Origin: Arenicellaceae bacterium
GTDB lineage: Bacteria > Pseudomonadota > Gammaproteobacteria > Arenicellales > Arenicellaceae
Assembly (NCBI GenBank): GCA_029246505.1
Contig: JAQWNC010000011.1
Span: 1-64,000 of the forward strand
DNA: 64,000 nucleotides
Direction of reading: 5' to 3'
Shown here one piece after another: positions 1 to 8,116 of this stretch. The position numbers and the translations under genes were made by a program. The stretch's first letter is position 1. Every line of letters begins with the position of its first letter. Under the pieces are notes generated by a model. It saw only the letters and a list, made by a program, of their open reading frames with translations, was not told the DNA's origin and searched no databases.

Positions 1-445
1 CCATCAAATCGTAATTACCATTATGAACTTCGTGTTTGACTATCAATCCTCGCCAGTGTGAATTCCCTTGTGGGCCTTTGTAAGCTTCGTTGTGTAAGTA
101 ACAAGCACCCACCACAAGGCCACGCTGTATAGTTCCATCCGCCAGTTCCCTTTCCCCAACTTTTCGCGTTTGTTGATGGCCTTGGGTGAATGAAAAACCG
201 ATATTTTTAATTCGGGTTTCCATCATTCCGCCGTATGGCTTACCCGTCATTGGGTTCGCGAAAAAATGACTGTATGCCACTCCATCCAAGTGGCAAATTT
301 CTAAAAAGTCGTGAACTTTCCAACCCATTTCTTCTAGATGAAAATCGTCGTAAGATAATTTACCTTGCAAGATGGGGTTATCGTTTACAAACCGCTCCAA
401 TCGCTGCTCGTGATTTCCCAGCAAAAAATGCCAGTCGGACTTCAG
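1..445 (-). pseudogene. Phage-type metallophosphoesterase, N-terminus lost
   Basis: The minus strand holds a reading frame of about 148 codons with no stop, running off the left edge of the window. It contains the calcineurin-like motif LLGNHEQR, then SHFF and GHQQ, and near the edge a conserved YKGPQGNSHWRG stretch. I recall this last stretch from small phage metallophosphoesterases. The GNHE motif normally lies about 100 residues into the protein. Here an in-frame TAA occurs only a few codons upstream of it, so the N-terminal half with its first metal ligands is absent. No usable start codon precedes GNHE. The fragment is either a phage remnant or one side of a rearrangement or assembly joint near position 445. 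The reading as a phosphoesterase is confident; its phage origin is inferred from family resemblance. Confidence 0.72.
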
Positions 446-1410
446 TTTGTGTTATTTTTTTATTTTTAGCTATCTTAAGCGCATCAGCCTTTCTTACTAA
501 AGAGCTAGATTCAAACTATAAACTGGTTACCACTTGGGGTGGCGGTGGCGAGGGACCTGGTGAATTTATCTTTCCCGCCGGTCTCAAAGTTTACAATAAT
601 GAAGTGTATGTGGTTGATGTAGAAGGCCATAACATAGAAGTATTTGATCTAGATGGAAACTATCTGCGCGCTTTCGGAAAAGAAGGAGATGGCCCGGGAG
701 AGTTTAACCGCCCGTGGAACATCTATTTTCATCAAGATGAGCTTTATGTTGCAGCGTATGCAAACAACCGTATAGATATTTATGATCCTGACGGAACATT
801 TAAACGTTCGTTCGGAAGCCTAGGAACTGGCGACGGCGAAATGGAAGGTCCAACAGCGCTGACAATTGACAGCCGCGGTAACATTATTATTGCTGACTTC
901 TATAATCATCGTGTGGTACGTCATGATGCGGAAGGGAATTTTATTTCTGCTTGGGGAGTAGCTGACGAGCCTAGTGCAAGGAACAATCGCTTTAATTATC
1001 CACTTGATCTAATTTCCAGCCGCGACAGTGAATTTATCTATATTGTCGATAGTGGGAATGAACGAATAAAGGTATATGACGCGGACGGTGAGTATAAATA
1101 CAAGTGGGGCGGACCATTCGGTTACAATATTTTTATTACTTATTTTGACTGGTTTCCATTTAAAGGATGGTTTTCTGACCCAAAATCGATTGCAATTGAT
1201 CAACGTGGACAAATTTACGTCGGCGATGCCAGCAACAAGCGCATTCAGGTTTTTGACGAAAGAGGTTCGTTTATTACCGCGTTTGGCGCGACAGGCGAAC
1301 ACGAGTTTAGAAATATTGGCGGAATCGATGTTGCAACCGATGGTTCAATCTTTGTGGTCAATCAACGCACAAGTACCATTCAAAAATGGCAATATAACCC
1401 AAGCGAGTAA
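235..1410 (+). CDS. NHL-repeat beta-propeller protein, native 5' end lost
   Basis: The supportable protein begins near residue 71 (position 445) with a hydrophobic export or anchor segment. It is followed by about six NHL-type blades with recurring G-GPGEF, I-V-D--N-R--V and FG/WG elements, which form a beta-propeller outside the cytoplasm. Residues 1-70 of the open frame are simply the antisense of the phosphoesterase fragment on the other strand, so the ATG at 235 is unlikely to be ancestral. No ATG, GTG or TTG lies in frame between 445 and the hydrophobic segment. Known NHL propellers bind proteins or ligands or act as lyases; nothing here fixes a substrate. The DUF6152 gene follows after 62 bases in the same direction and may be co-transcribed. 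Confidence 0.62.
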   Translation: MAYPSLGSRKNDCMPLHPSGKFLKSRELSNPFLLDENRRKIIYLARWGYRLQTAPIAARDFPAKNASRTSVCVIFLFLAILSASAFLTKELDSNYKLVTTWGGGGEGPGEFIFPAGLKVYNNEVYVVDVEGHNIEVFDLDGNYLRAFGKEGDGPGEFNRPWNIYFHQDELYVAAYANNRIDIYDPDGTFKRSFGSLGTGDGEMEGPTALTIDSRGNIIIADFYNHRVVRHDAEGNFISAWGVADEPSARNNRFNYPLDLISSRDSEFIYIVDSGNERIKVYDADGEYKYKWGGPFGYNIFITYFDWFPFKGWFSDPKSIAIDQRGQIYVGDASNKRIQVFDERGSFITAFGATGEHEFRNIGGIDVATDGSIFVVNQRTSTIQKWQYNPSE

Positions 1411-1472
1411 TCTAACCACCTGAAAGCCTCAGATACACTATCGATTCATTAGCAACCAATCCGTATAAAAAT

Positions 1473-2498
1473 ATGAGCAAACTTAAGACTTCGGCACAGT
1501 CAATATCCGCATTTCTCTTGATACTTTTACTCATTGGAATTCCCGGCGTACCTCAGGCGCATCATTCACCTACCATGTATCAACGGACCACAACCGAATT
1601 GGAAGGTGAGCTTTTCGAGGTGAAATGGCGAAACCCCCATATTACTTTTCGTATGCTACTGGTCGATGCTACCGGTGAGGAATTCATCTGGGATTTAGAA
1701 GGGCATTCGATCTTCAATCTTCAGCGAGCAGGTATTACACGAGAATCGTTGCCGGTAGGTGAGCGAGTAAGAGTCATCGGACGCAAGTCAAATATCAACG
1801 ATCATTCGATGCTTGCAGACAAAATGATATTGCAGGATGGAAGTGAGTTAGAGCTTTGGTCTGGCGCGTTCTCACAATTCAACGATGCCGAGAATCTTCA
1901 AGACGCCGAATCAGACAACTTGGGGGTCTTCCGTGTCTGGACGCTGGCCCAGGATGACGTCTTACGCGCGGTCACACAAACGAACGATCTGCCACTCACC
2001 GAGGGGGCTATCTCCATCAAGGCTTCATGGAATGGCTTAGATAATTACTCAATGCGATGTGAGGCGCCGGGTATGCCGGCTATGATGCTTACACAGAACC
2101 CAATGGAATTCGTAAATGACGGTCAGACAATTCGGTTGCGTACGGATTACTACGATCTGGTTCGCACAATCCATATGGAACAGAGCGAAGTCCCCCCCGA
2201 TATACCCTACTCCCATTTAGGGTACTCCATCGGACACTGGGAAGGTGATAATGTTCTCGTCATTAAGACAACGCAAATCAACTGGCCTTATCTCGACAAC
2301 CGGGGAACACCACTGAGCGATACGATAGAGGTAGTCGAGCGACTTTCACTCAGCGAAGATCAAAGTCGCCTGGACTTTCAGATTACGCTCACCGACCCCT
2401 CAATGTTTTATGAGCCTGCGGTACTGAGGGGGCAATGGTTCGCCCTTGGCGACACCATTGGGCGGTACCAGCTTGACTGCCCCGATTACGATGACTAA
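1473..2498 (+). CDS. Secreted DUF6152-family protein with a C-terminal GHW-EGD domain
   Basis: A 341-residue protein with a clear signal peptide (hydrophobic LLILLLIG core) followed by the AHHSP motif that opens DUF6152 proteins. Residues ~30-130 match that module: KWRNPHI, then a W-D---H--FNLQRAG-TRESL segment and VGERVRVIGR. Residues ~215-335 form a second module with YSIGHWEGDNVLVIKTT, then an ERLSLSEDQSRLDFQITLTDP-type strand series. Both modules are common in secreted proteins of uncharacterised function. The gene at 48290-49105 carries related modules in the opposite order. The role is unknown; periplasmic or surface location is inferred from the signal peptide. Confidence 0.75.
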   Translation: MSKLKTSAQSISAFLLILLLIGIPGVPQAHHSPTMYQRTTTELEGELFEVKWRNPHITFRMLLVDATGEEFIWDLEGHSIFNLQRAGITRESLPVGERVRVIGRKSNINDHSMLADKMILQDGSELELWSGAFSQFNDAENLQDAESDNLGVFRVWTLAQDDVLRAVTQTNDLPLTEGAISIKASWNGLDNYSMRCEAPGMPAMMLTQNPMEFVNDGQTIRLRTDYYDLVRTIHMEQSEVPPDIPYSHLGYSIGHWEGDNVLVIKTTQINWPYLDNRGTPLSDTIEVVERLSLSEDQSRLDFQITLTDPSMFYEPAVLRGQWFALGDTIGRYQLDCPDYDD

Positions 2499-2547
2499 CT
2501 CGCTAAACACAAGCGTGTAACGTTGTAGTAACTGCGGCATTCAATAA

Positions 2548-4122
2548 TTATGAATCAGGAAATACAACATTCCATGTCACTGACGCTATTTTTTGGTGAA
2601 CCCTCGTTTGAGCTTCTAACAAGCGCGCCTTAATCGATAACAAATCGACTCCGAGCATTTCCCCGTGGCGTTTTTTCGCTTGCCCGGCAATCCACACACT
2701 GTCAATATCTTCTCTGGCTGCAAAAGTTAAAATACGATTTCCTAGACTACCGAGCGTGCCGAAGCCTAATCGATCGGTATTAAGAAGAACCAGATCGGCA
2801 CTTTTACCAATAGTGATCGTCCCTACCTCGGTTTCACGATAAATAGCCTTTGCACCCAATGCGGTAACAAAATCCAGCGAATCGACTCCTTGATAGGTGT
2901 TAGCGATCGCCAGACCTTGCGGCGAAGTATACTGATTCCAGAATGAACCTCTCACGTGCTCAAAATAGTCCCCCGGGAGCGATAGTGGCACATCCATACC
3001 GATACCAACCCTAACACCCGCCTGTCGTGCACGACCATGAACAGAAGGACCGCGCCACGCACCCCAGCCCATGTATGGAAACTCACCCATAGTAGTAGCA
3101 GCAATCGAACAACCGTTAATCTTAAACATTTGCAGTTCTTCCGCTGTTAGCCGATTAGCATGTGCCACATGATAATCTGGGCCAAGCAAGCCGGCCTCCT
3201 GAAGATCTGGAACTCCTGAATCTGTGTGCCCCATAATTCCGGCGGGATACTGGCGGTTAGGATTGGGTTTGTGCATGTGTGCGGCGAGCATTTTTATTCT
3301 GTACGAACGAACTCGCGCCCAATCATCTTTAATTTCTTCAATTTGGGAGCCAGTTCCCGTTACAGGTGCTAGCGCAAGCTGCAATGGCGCAGAACTATCA
3401 TTGAACATATCCTCCTGAAGCTGGGTCGCCGTATCCCATTGTTCTTTAGTAGTTTCTCGGAGCTGGTTCAAACTTTCTAAGCTATCGATAGTATCGCCTA
3501 GTTTAAATGGGGGAGTTGACTTGCCTAGTTGAAAGGCGAAATACCCACCTATTCCAGAGTCCTTCAACCCTTGTGCTGCATCCATGACCTTGGCTTCAGT
3601 ATCTGCACAATGTGCATAGTCTACGATTGATGTAACACCCGAATCAATCGCTTGTAAGCCTCCTGCGAGCTCAGCAATATAATGGTCCTCCGGCTCCATA
3701 GCGAGTATCGCACTCTGGGCCCATGGAAAGTAGGGGTATACAATTGGAGCGAGCTTACTCATGTACCCCATGCTAATGGTCTCCCAAACGTGTCGATGCC
3801 CGTCGATCATGCCTGGCATCAGGATCATACCCTGTGCATCGATAACTTCGGCGCCGTCGGCAGAGAGCCCTGTTCCAATGGCCGCAATCCGGCCATTATT
3901 GATCAACACATCGGTAGCCATTTGCTCACCTAGCACCGGGTCCATCGTCAGAATATCCGCGCCCCGAATCAAGACCCTGGTCTGCTTTCCAGCAACTGAT
4001 GAAGCCACCTCTGTAGTAGCATTCTGAGCAAATGCGCCCCCCGTATAGCCCGCAAGTGCCGTAGATGCGGTGGCAGTCGCAGCCAACCGTAAAAACTCTT
4101 TTCGCGTGATTTTTTCGCTCAT
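2548..4122 (-). CDS. Exported metal-dependent amidohydrolase (COG0402-like)
   Basis: A 524-residue amidohydrolase-superfamily enzyme. The N-terminus (ITRKEFLRLAA followed by an Ala-rich stretch ending AFAQ) looks like a Tat-type signal with RK in place of RR. The metal site is visible: HRH at residues 109-111 in GMIDGHRHVW, a later His in LAAHMHK, a His in YHVAHANRLTAEEL, and an Asp in GIGMDVPLS. This set is typical of TIM-barrel deaminases and chlorohydrolases of the ATZ/TRZ and guanine deaminase group. The composite beta-sandwich is formed by residues ~50-95 and the C-terminus (KSADLVLLNTD). The substrate cannot be deduced. Neighbours are unrelated, and the gene converges with the DUF6152 gene. 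Confidence 0.85.
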   Translation of the reverse strand: MSEKITRKEFLRLAATATASTALAGYTGGAFAQNATTEVASSVAGKQTRVLIRGADILTMDPVLGEQMATDVLINNGRIAAIGTGLSADGAEVIDAQGMILMPGMIDGHRHVWETISMGYMSKLAPIVYPYFPWAQSAILAMEPEDHYIAELAGGLQAIDSGVTSIVDYAHCADTEAKVMDAAQGLKDSGIGGYFAFQLGKSTPPFKLGDTIDSLESLNQLRETTKEQWDTATQLQEDMFNDSSAPLQLALAPVTGTGSQIEEIKDDWARVRSYRIKMLAAHMHKPNPNRQYPAGIMGHTDSGVPDLQEAGLLGPDYHVAHANRLTAEELQMFKINGCSIAATTMGEFPYMGWGAWRGPSVHGRARQAGVRVGIGMDVPLSLPGDYFEHVRGSFWNQYTSPQGLAIANTYQGVDSLDFVTALGAKAIYRETEVGTITIGKSADLVLLNTDRLGFGTLGSLGNRILTFAAREDIDSVWIAGQAKKRHGEMLGVDLLSIKARLLEAQTRVHQKIASVTWNVVFPDS

Positions 4123-4181
4123 GAATGCTTCTCCATCATCGTTATCAATTCAATAATATGGCCTAACTCCGCTGTTGAGTA

Positions 4182-4388
4182 TTACTTCTCACCAAAAGTA
4201 TATCTCACGCTGGCACCATTCATCTTTGACAGGCTAGCAGTTAGGGTTCGTACCGACTGGCCGTTTGTACCTGCACCAGACAATATTACTTCATCTTTAA
4301 TATTATTTACAACGAGTCGCACTCTCCACCGGTTATCTGCTGATACGAGATAGATACTTGCATACGCAACTGCTCGGACATACCACAC
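4182..4388 (-). pseudogene. C-terminal remnant of a TonB-dependent receptor
   Basis: The 68 codons read like the last strands of a TonB-dependent outer-membrane receptor. A strand of type NRWRVRLVVNNIKDE resembles the usual RW-V-L-G-NLTDE element near the C-terminus. The protein ends GASVRYTFGEK, close to the usual terminal aromatic strand. The frame stays open upstream only to about 4448, where TAA stops it, and no plug or barrel precedes it. I read this as the surviving tail of a decayed receptor between the amidohydrolase and the tRNAs. A chance open frame is possible, since the fragment is short and the match is from memory. Confidence 0.42.
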
Positions 4389-4520
4389 AAAACAGGTAGC
4401 AGACTGTACACATAATCTTGTTGGAGACGCTAGGTCATTGATTTTGGTTTAAGTGGAGAACGCGCTCCAGCCTAGCTCGAAAGTAAGTTTTGATACATCG
4501 CTTAAAACCCTTATGTACTG

Positions 4521-4594
4521 TGGAGGCTAAGGCCGGAATCGAACCGGCGTACGCGGCTTTGCAGGCCGCTGCATAACCACTCTGCCACCCAGCC
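4521..4594 (-). tRNA. tRNA-Cys (GCA)
   Basis: Reading the minus strand, a full cloverleaf folds. The acceptor stem pairs GGCTGGG with CTTAGCC, allowing two G-U pairs. The D-arm is present, the anticodon loop is CTGCAAA with anticodon GCA, and the T-arm contains GGTTCGATTCC. The discriminator T is followed by an encoded CCA. It lies 119 bases downstream of tRNA-Gly on the same strand. Confidence 0.95.
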
Positions 4595-4626
4595 ACAGAA
4601 CAGATTTTTTACAAATTAAACTTATC

Positions 4627-4665
4627 AAAAAGAGGGAGAGAAGATTTGTCCTCTCCTCCCCCTTT
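4627..4665 (-). terminator. Probable intrinsic terminator between the two tRNAs
   Basis: On the minus strand a purine-rich arm (GGGGGAGGAGAG) faces a pyrimidine-rich arm (CTCTCCCTC) across a roughly 10-base loop and runs straight into TTTTT. One A is bulged and a few outer pairs are G-U. It sits after tRNA-Gly and before tRNA-Cys, so it may end or attenuate transcription from the tRNA-Gly promoter. Confidence 0.5.
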
Positions 4666-4713
4666 GATTCTAAAACGAATTGATCTCTTATCAAGCATCA
4701 ACGATTTAAATTC

Positions 4714-4788
4714 TGGAGCGGGAAACGAGATTCGAACTCGCGACCCCAACCTTGGCAAGGTTGTGCTCTACCACTGAGCTATTCCCGC
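4714..4788 (-). tRNA. tRNA-Gly (GCC)
   Basis: The minus strand starts GCGGGAA and ends TTCCCGC plus TCCA, giving a perfect seven-pair acceptor stem with encoded CCA. The D-arm (AGCTCAGTGGTAGAGC), anticodon loop with GCC in CTTGCCAAG, and T-loop GTTCGAATC are all standard. A strong promoter lies just upstream. Confidence 0.96.
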
Positions 4789-4800
4789 AGAAGAGGCGTG

Positions 4801-4828
4801 ATTGTAACCGCGCGTTATTAACTGTCAA
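4801..4828 (-). promoter_or_regulatory. Sigma-70 promoter of tRNA-Gly
   Basis: On the minus strand a perfect -35 TTGACA (4823-4828) is followed after 16 bases by a -10 TACAAT (4801-4806), one base from consensus. The -10 ends 12 bases before the first base of tRNA-Gly, and the stretch between is GC-rich (CACGCCTCTTCT). No other gene fits this position. Confidence 0.8.
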
Positions 4829-4864
4829 GCTCTAGTTTTTCACGTTTAAAAACCAGCCTTTATA

Positions 4865-5440
4865 CTAATTTTTACTCAAAATAGGCCAGGCCGCTTTAAG
4901 ATAAATCAGCATCGACCATAACGTTAGAGCCGCGGCTAAATAAAGAAGTAGTTCACCTAATACAAAAACCGGTATGCCCCATAAATCATTATGGAAAAGC
5001 AGCATTCCAATGGCTATCATTTGAAAGGTTGTTTTAACCTTGCCCAGCATAGACACCGCGACGGTCGCTCTGCTTCCCTCAGAAGCCATCCACTCACGCA
5101 ATGCCGATACGACTATCTCTCTGCCAACGATCACCGCTACCGAAACCGCTAATAGCCAAGTACTATATACGCTACCGAGCACCTTAGGGTCTGAAATCAA
5201 CACGATTAGCGATGCTGAAATAATTAGCTTATCTGCCACAGGGTCCAGGAAGGCACCAAATGCCGTTTGCAAATTCATCTTACGAGCAAAGTAACCGTCT
5301 GCCCAATCAGTAATTGCTGCGCCGACAAATAAAATAGTTGCGACCAACCCACTCCAGGGTCGATCCATCATATATACAATGACCAGCGCCGGAATCACGA
5401 CGATTCGCACCAAGGTTAAAATATTTGGTAAGTTCCACAT
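4865..5440 (-). CDS. pgsA: CDP-diacylglycerol--glycerol-3-phosphate 3-phosphatidyltransferase
   Basis: This integral membrane enzyme makes phosphatidylglycerophosphate, the first committed step to phosphatidylglycerol and cardiolipin. The 191-residue protein starting MWNLPNILTLVRI has the CDP-alcohol phosphatidyltransferase signature complete: D--DG--AR, eight residues, G---D---D (from DWADGYFARK to FLDPVADK). Four or more hydrophobic segments follow. A longer in-frame start at 5521 would overlap the uvrC end and add residues foreign to the family, so the ATG at 5440 is preferred. It lies 34 bases after uvrC, the uvrC-pgsA order known from many gammaproteobacteria, and is probably co-transcribed with it. 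Confidence 0.93.
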   Translation of the reverse strand: MWNLPNILTLVRIVVIPALVIVYMMDRPWSGLVATILFVGAAITDWADGYFARKMNLQTAFGAFLDPVADKLIISASLIVLISDPKVLGSVYSTWLLAVSVAVIVGREIVVSALREWMASEGSRATVAVSMLGKVKTTFQMIAIGMLLFHNDLWGIPVFVLGELLLYLAAALTLWSMLIYLKAAWPILSKN

Positions 5441-5474
5441 AGCGGTATTATGAACGATATTTGAAATACTTTTA

Positions 5475-7292
5475 CTACAGCGTTTGTAAATAATTGTAAA
5501 TTCGTTCGGCCAACTCCTCATTTACGCCTGGCGCCAGACTTAAATCTTTCACGCCAGCTTGTCGAACACCTTGCAGCCCGCCAAAATGTTTTAGTAAAGT
5601 CTGCCTGCGTTTGGCGCCTATGCCCGGAATCTCCTCAAGTGCAGAGCTAGTTCGAGACTTGCCACGCTTTAGTCGATGCCCGCTAATCGCAAAACGATGC
5701 GCCTCGTCTCGAATTTGGTTGATTAGATGCAGTGCTGGCGAATGTGCGCCGAGTACTAACGGAAGCTTTTTACCAACAAAAAATAATTTTTCAAGACCCG
5801 CTTTGCGCCCATCGCCTTTGGCCACGCCTATAAGTTTAAATTTATCTGCGCAACCAAGCGCTTGCACTGCGGTGTTCGCTATACCTAGTTGACCTTTGCC
5901 CCCATCGATAAGCACAAGGTCCGGAAACTTACCTACTCCATCAATAATTTTCTTATACCGGCGTTTGAGCACTTGTTCCATCGCAGCATAATCATCACCG
6001 CCGACAATGCCGTTAATGTTGTAACGGCGATAATCTATTTTTATTGCCCCTTCAGGGCCAAATACTACGCAACTGGCTACCGTCGCCTCCCCTTGGGTGT
6101 GACTAATATCAAAACATTCAATACGCGTAGGAGCCGACTCCAACTTCAATGCCTCGGTTAGTGCCAAAAATCGTTGTTCTAAGGTACTTCGGTCTTCCAG
6201 GTGTTTACGCAAATGCAGGTCAGCATTTATCTTACAATGGTCCAGCCATTGCCTACGGTCTGCACGTACGTTACTAACAATTTTAACTTTGTGCTCCGCT
6301 TGCTGGCTAAGTACCTCTTCAAGCCATGCCGCATTAGCAGGATGGGGGTCGCAGACCAGTAATTTGGGTACGGTTTTATTCAAATAAAATTGCTGAATAA
6401 AGGCCCCAAGCACCTCTTCTGGCTCAATATCGAGTAATACCGTTGGGTAGTAAGGATTGCTACCGCTATGCCGCCCGTTGCGTAAAAACATCAATTCAAC
6501 GCAATGCTTTCCGTGAGCAGTTGCCAAACTAAGAACATCCGCCTCTCCTACTTCGCTATTAATAGACTGATTAGCCTGTATTTTGCGCAGTGCATTAATC
6601 CGATCTCTAAAGAAGGCTGCTTGCTCAAAGTCTAAATCCTTTGATGCTGCGTCCATGTTTGAAATTAGCTTATCGGTCAAGGTTTGATCTTTTCCGGTTA
6701 AGAATAGAATCGCCTGATCTACGTCTTCTTGATACAACTCGTGCGAAATCAGATCAACACACGGTGCAGTGCAACGTTTAATCTGGTATTGCAAACATGG
6801 CCGGGTTCTATTTTGATAGTAGCTATCTTCACACTGGCGTACTGGCAATACCTTTTGCAAATGAGACAAGGTTTCACGTACAGCATAAGAGTTCGCATAA
6901 GGCCCAAAATACCTTCCTCCACCTGATCGGTCGCCGCGATACAACGTGACTCTAGGGTACTCGTGGCTGGTATCCAGATGAATATAAGGATAGCTTTTGC
7001 TGTCTCTAAGCAGCACGTTATAACGCGGTTTGAGCTCCTTAATAAGGTTCGATTCAAGCAGCAGCGCCTCATTTTCTGTGTGGGTGATGGTGATTTCAAT
7101 TTTATCCACACGAGACATCATTGCTTCGGTTTTAGTGGATAAACCGGTGAGCCGAAAATAGCTCGATAACCGCTTTTTTAGGTTCTTGGCTTTACCAACG
7201 TATAGTAAAAGGCCATCCTCTGAGTACATTCGGTAAACACCGGGCGCAATGGTTGTATTAGCCAAGAAAACTTTGCTGTCAAAGGTTGCCAC
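5475..7292 (-). CDS. uvrC: Excinuclease ABC subunit C
   Basis: UvrC makes the dual incision in nucleotide excision repair with UvrB. The 605-residue length is normal. An N-terminal GIY-YIG nuclease domain (GVYRMYSEDGLLLYVGKAKN, residues ~17-36) is followed by a UVR motif (DLDFEQAAFFRDRI) that contacts UvrB. Next come the RNase H-like C-terminal nuclease (ECFDISHTQGE, then VLIDGGKGQL) and tandem helix-hairpin-helix motifs (LEEIPGIGAKRRQTLLKHFG) at the end. Its start codon directly abuts the stop of the upstream uracil-DNA glycosylase gene, so the two repair genes are almost certainly co-transcribed. Confidence 0.97.
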   Translation of the reverse strand: MATFDSKVFLANTTIAPGVYRMYSEDGLLLYVGKAKNLKKRLSSYFRLTGLSTKTEAMMSRVDKIEITITHTENEALLLESNLIKELKPRYNVLLRDSKSYPYIHLDTSHEYPRVTLYRGDRSGGGRYFGPYANSYAVRETLSHLQKVLPVRQCEDSYYQNRTRPCLQYQIKRCTAPCVDLISHELYQEDVDQAILFLTGKDQTLTDKLISNMDAASKDLDFEQAAFFRDRINALRKIQANQSINSEVGEADVLSLATAHGKHCVELMFLRNGRHSGSNPYYPTVLLDIEPEEVLGAFIQQFYLNKTVPKLLVCDPHPANAAWLEEVLSQQAEHKVKIVSNVRADRRQWLDHCKINADLHLRKHLEDRSTLEQRFLALTEALKLESAPTRIECFDISHTQGEATVASCVVFGPEGAIKIDYRRYNINGIVGGDDYAAMEQVLKRRYKKIIDGVGKFPDLVLIDGGKGQLGIANTAVQALGCADKFKLIGVAKGDGRKAGLEKLFFVGKKLPLVLGAHSPALHLINQIRDEAHRFAISGHRLKRGKSRTSSALEEIPGIGAKRRQTLLKHFGGLQGVRQAGVKDLSLAPGVNEELAERIYNYLQTL

Positions 7293-7958
7293 TTAGTTGC
7301 TCTCAATAACTTCGCGGGCTCGGGCGAACACCTGATAGAACATCTCTGGCGTTAAACGTTTGGTATTGGTGTTGTAACGGCTGCAGTGATACGAATCTAA
7401 TAATAGTTGACCAGAAGGCAAGGAATGCTCATTAGCATGCCCAAACCGATAGTCTTTTAACTTTAACCTGAATGCTCTAAGCACAGCTTGATGCGAGATT
7501 GCACCAAGGCATAAAATAACCTGAGTTCGCTTGGCTGAGTCTTTTAAGTCATCAGGTTTACAAATGCCGAGTTCATTCTGCAAATAGGTATTGCAGGTTT
7601 GCACTTCTTCAGTGGTTGGCTTGTTTCCCGGGGGAAGACACAGTACTGCATTGGTTATGCGTAATCCTAATAATTCGAGGCCATCACCCAGGGCCACAGA
7701 TTCCGCTTTATTCGCGAAGCCATATTTATGCAGGGTTTCATACAGCAAGTTGCCCGCATAATCTCCGGTAAAGGCTCTTCCGGTGGCATTAGCGCCGTGC
7801 ATGCCTGGCGCCAAACCAACCACCAGCACTTGAGCGTCTGCATCGCCAAATGGCGCAACGGGACGGCAATGATAATCAGGGTTTGCTACTTGCACATCAT
7901 CCATAAAATTCGCCAGTCGTGAACAGGCGCGGCAGTCAGGGTCAAAACTTGAATTCAT
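7293..7958 (-). CDS. udgB: Family 5 (UdgB-type) uracil-DNA glycosylase
   Basis: A 221-residue member of the uracil-DNA glycosylase superfamily. Motif 1 is GLAPGMHGANATGRAFTGD, which is diagnostic of the family 5 (UDGb) branch, not of Ung. NAVLCLPPGNKPT and the C-terminal DSYHCSRYNTNT motif complete the uracil pocket. The CRAC pair near the N-terminus and further cysteines can supply the iron-sulfur cluster seen in families 4 and 5. The enzyme removes uracil, and in this family also hypoxanthine and other deaminated bases, from DNA. It lies immediately upstream of uvrC with no gap, pairing base and nucleotide excision repair in one unit. It is divergent from efp. Confidence 0.9.
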   Translation of the reverse strand: MNSSFDPDCRACSRLANFMDDVQVANPDYHCRPVAPFGDADAQVLVVGLAPGMHGANATGRAFTGDYAGNLLYETLHKYGFANKAESVALGDGLELLGLRITNAVLCLPPGNKPTTEEVQTCNTYLQNELGICKPDDLKDSAKRTQVILCLGAISHQAVLRAFRLKLKDYRFGHANEHSLPSGQLLLDSYHCSRYNTNTKRLTPEMFYQVFARAREVIESN

Positions 7959-8116
7959 TAGTATTAAACAGAGTAAATGCGATTTAAGATACAGGACTTA
8001 ATCCAGTCGTTTGAATGGCTGAATATATATTCGACTATTCTTCAACAAAGGCTGCTTTACATCAATAGCAGACCCTAAAATCGCCTTCATTCATTTTTAT
8101 ATTAGAGAATTAGTTT

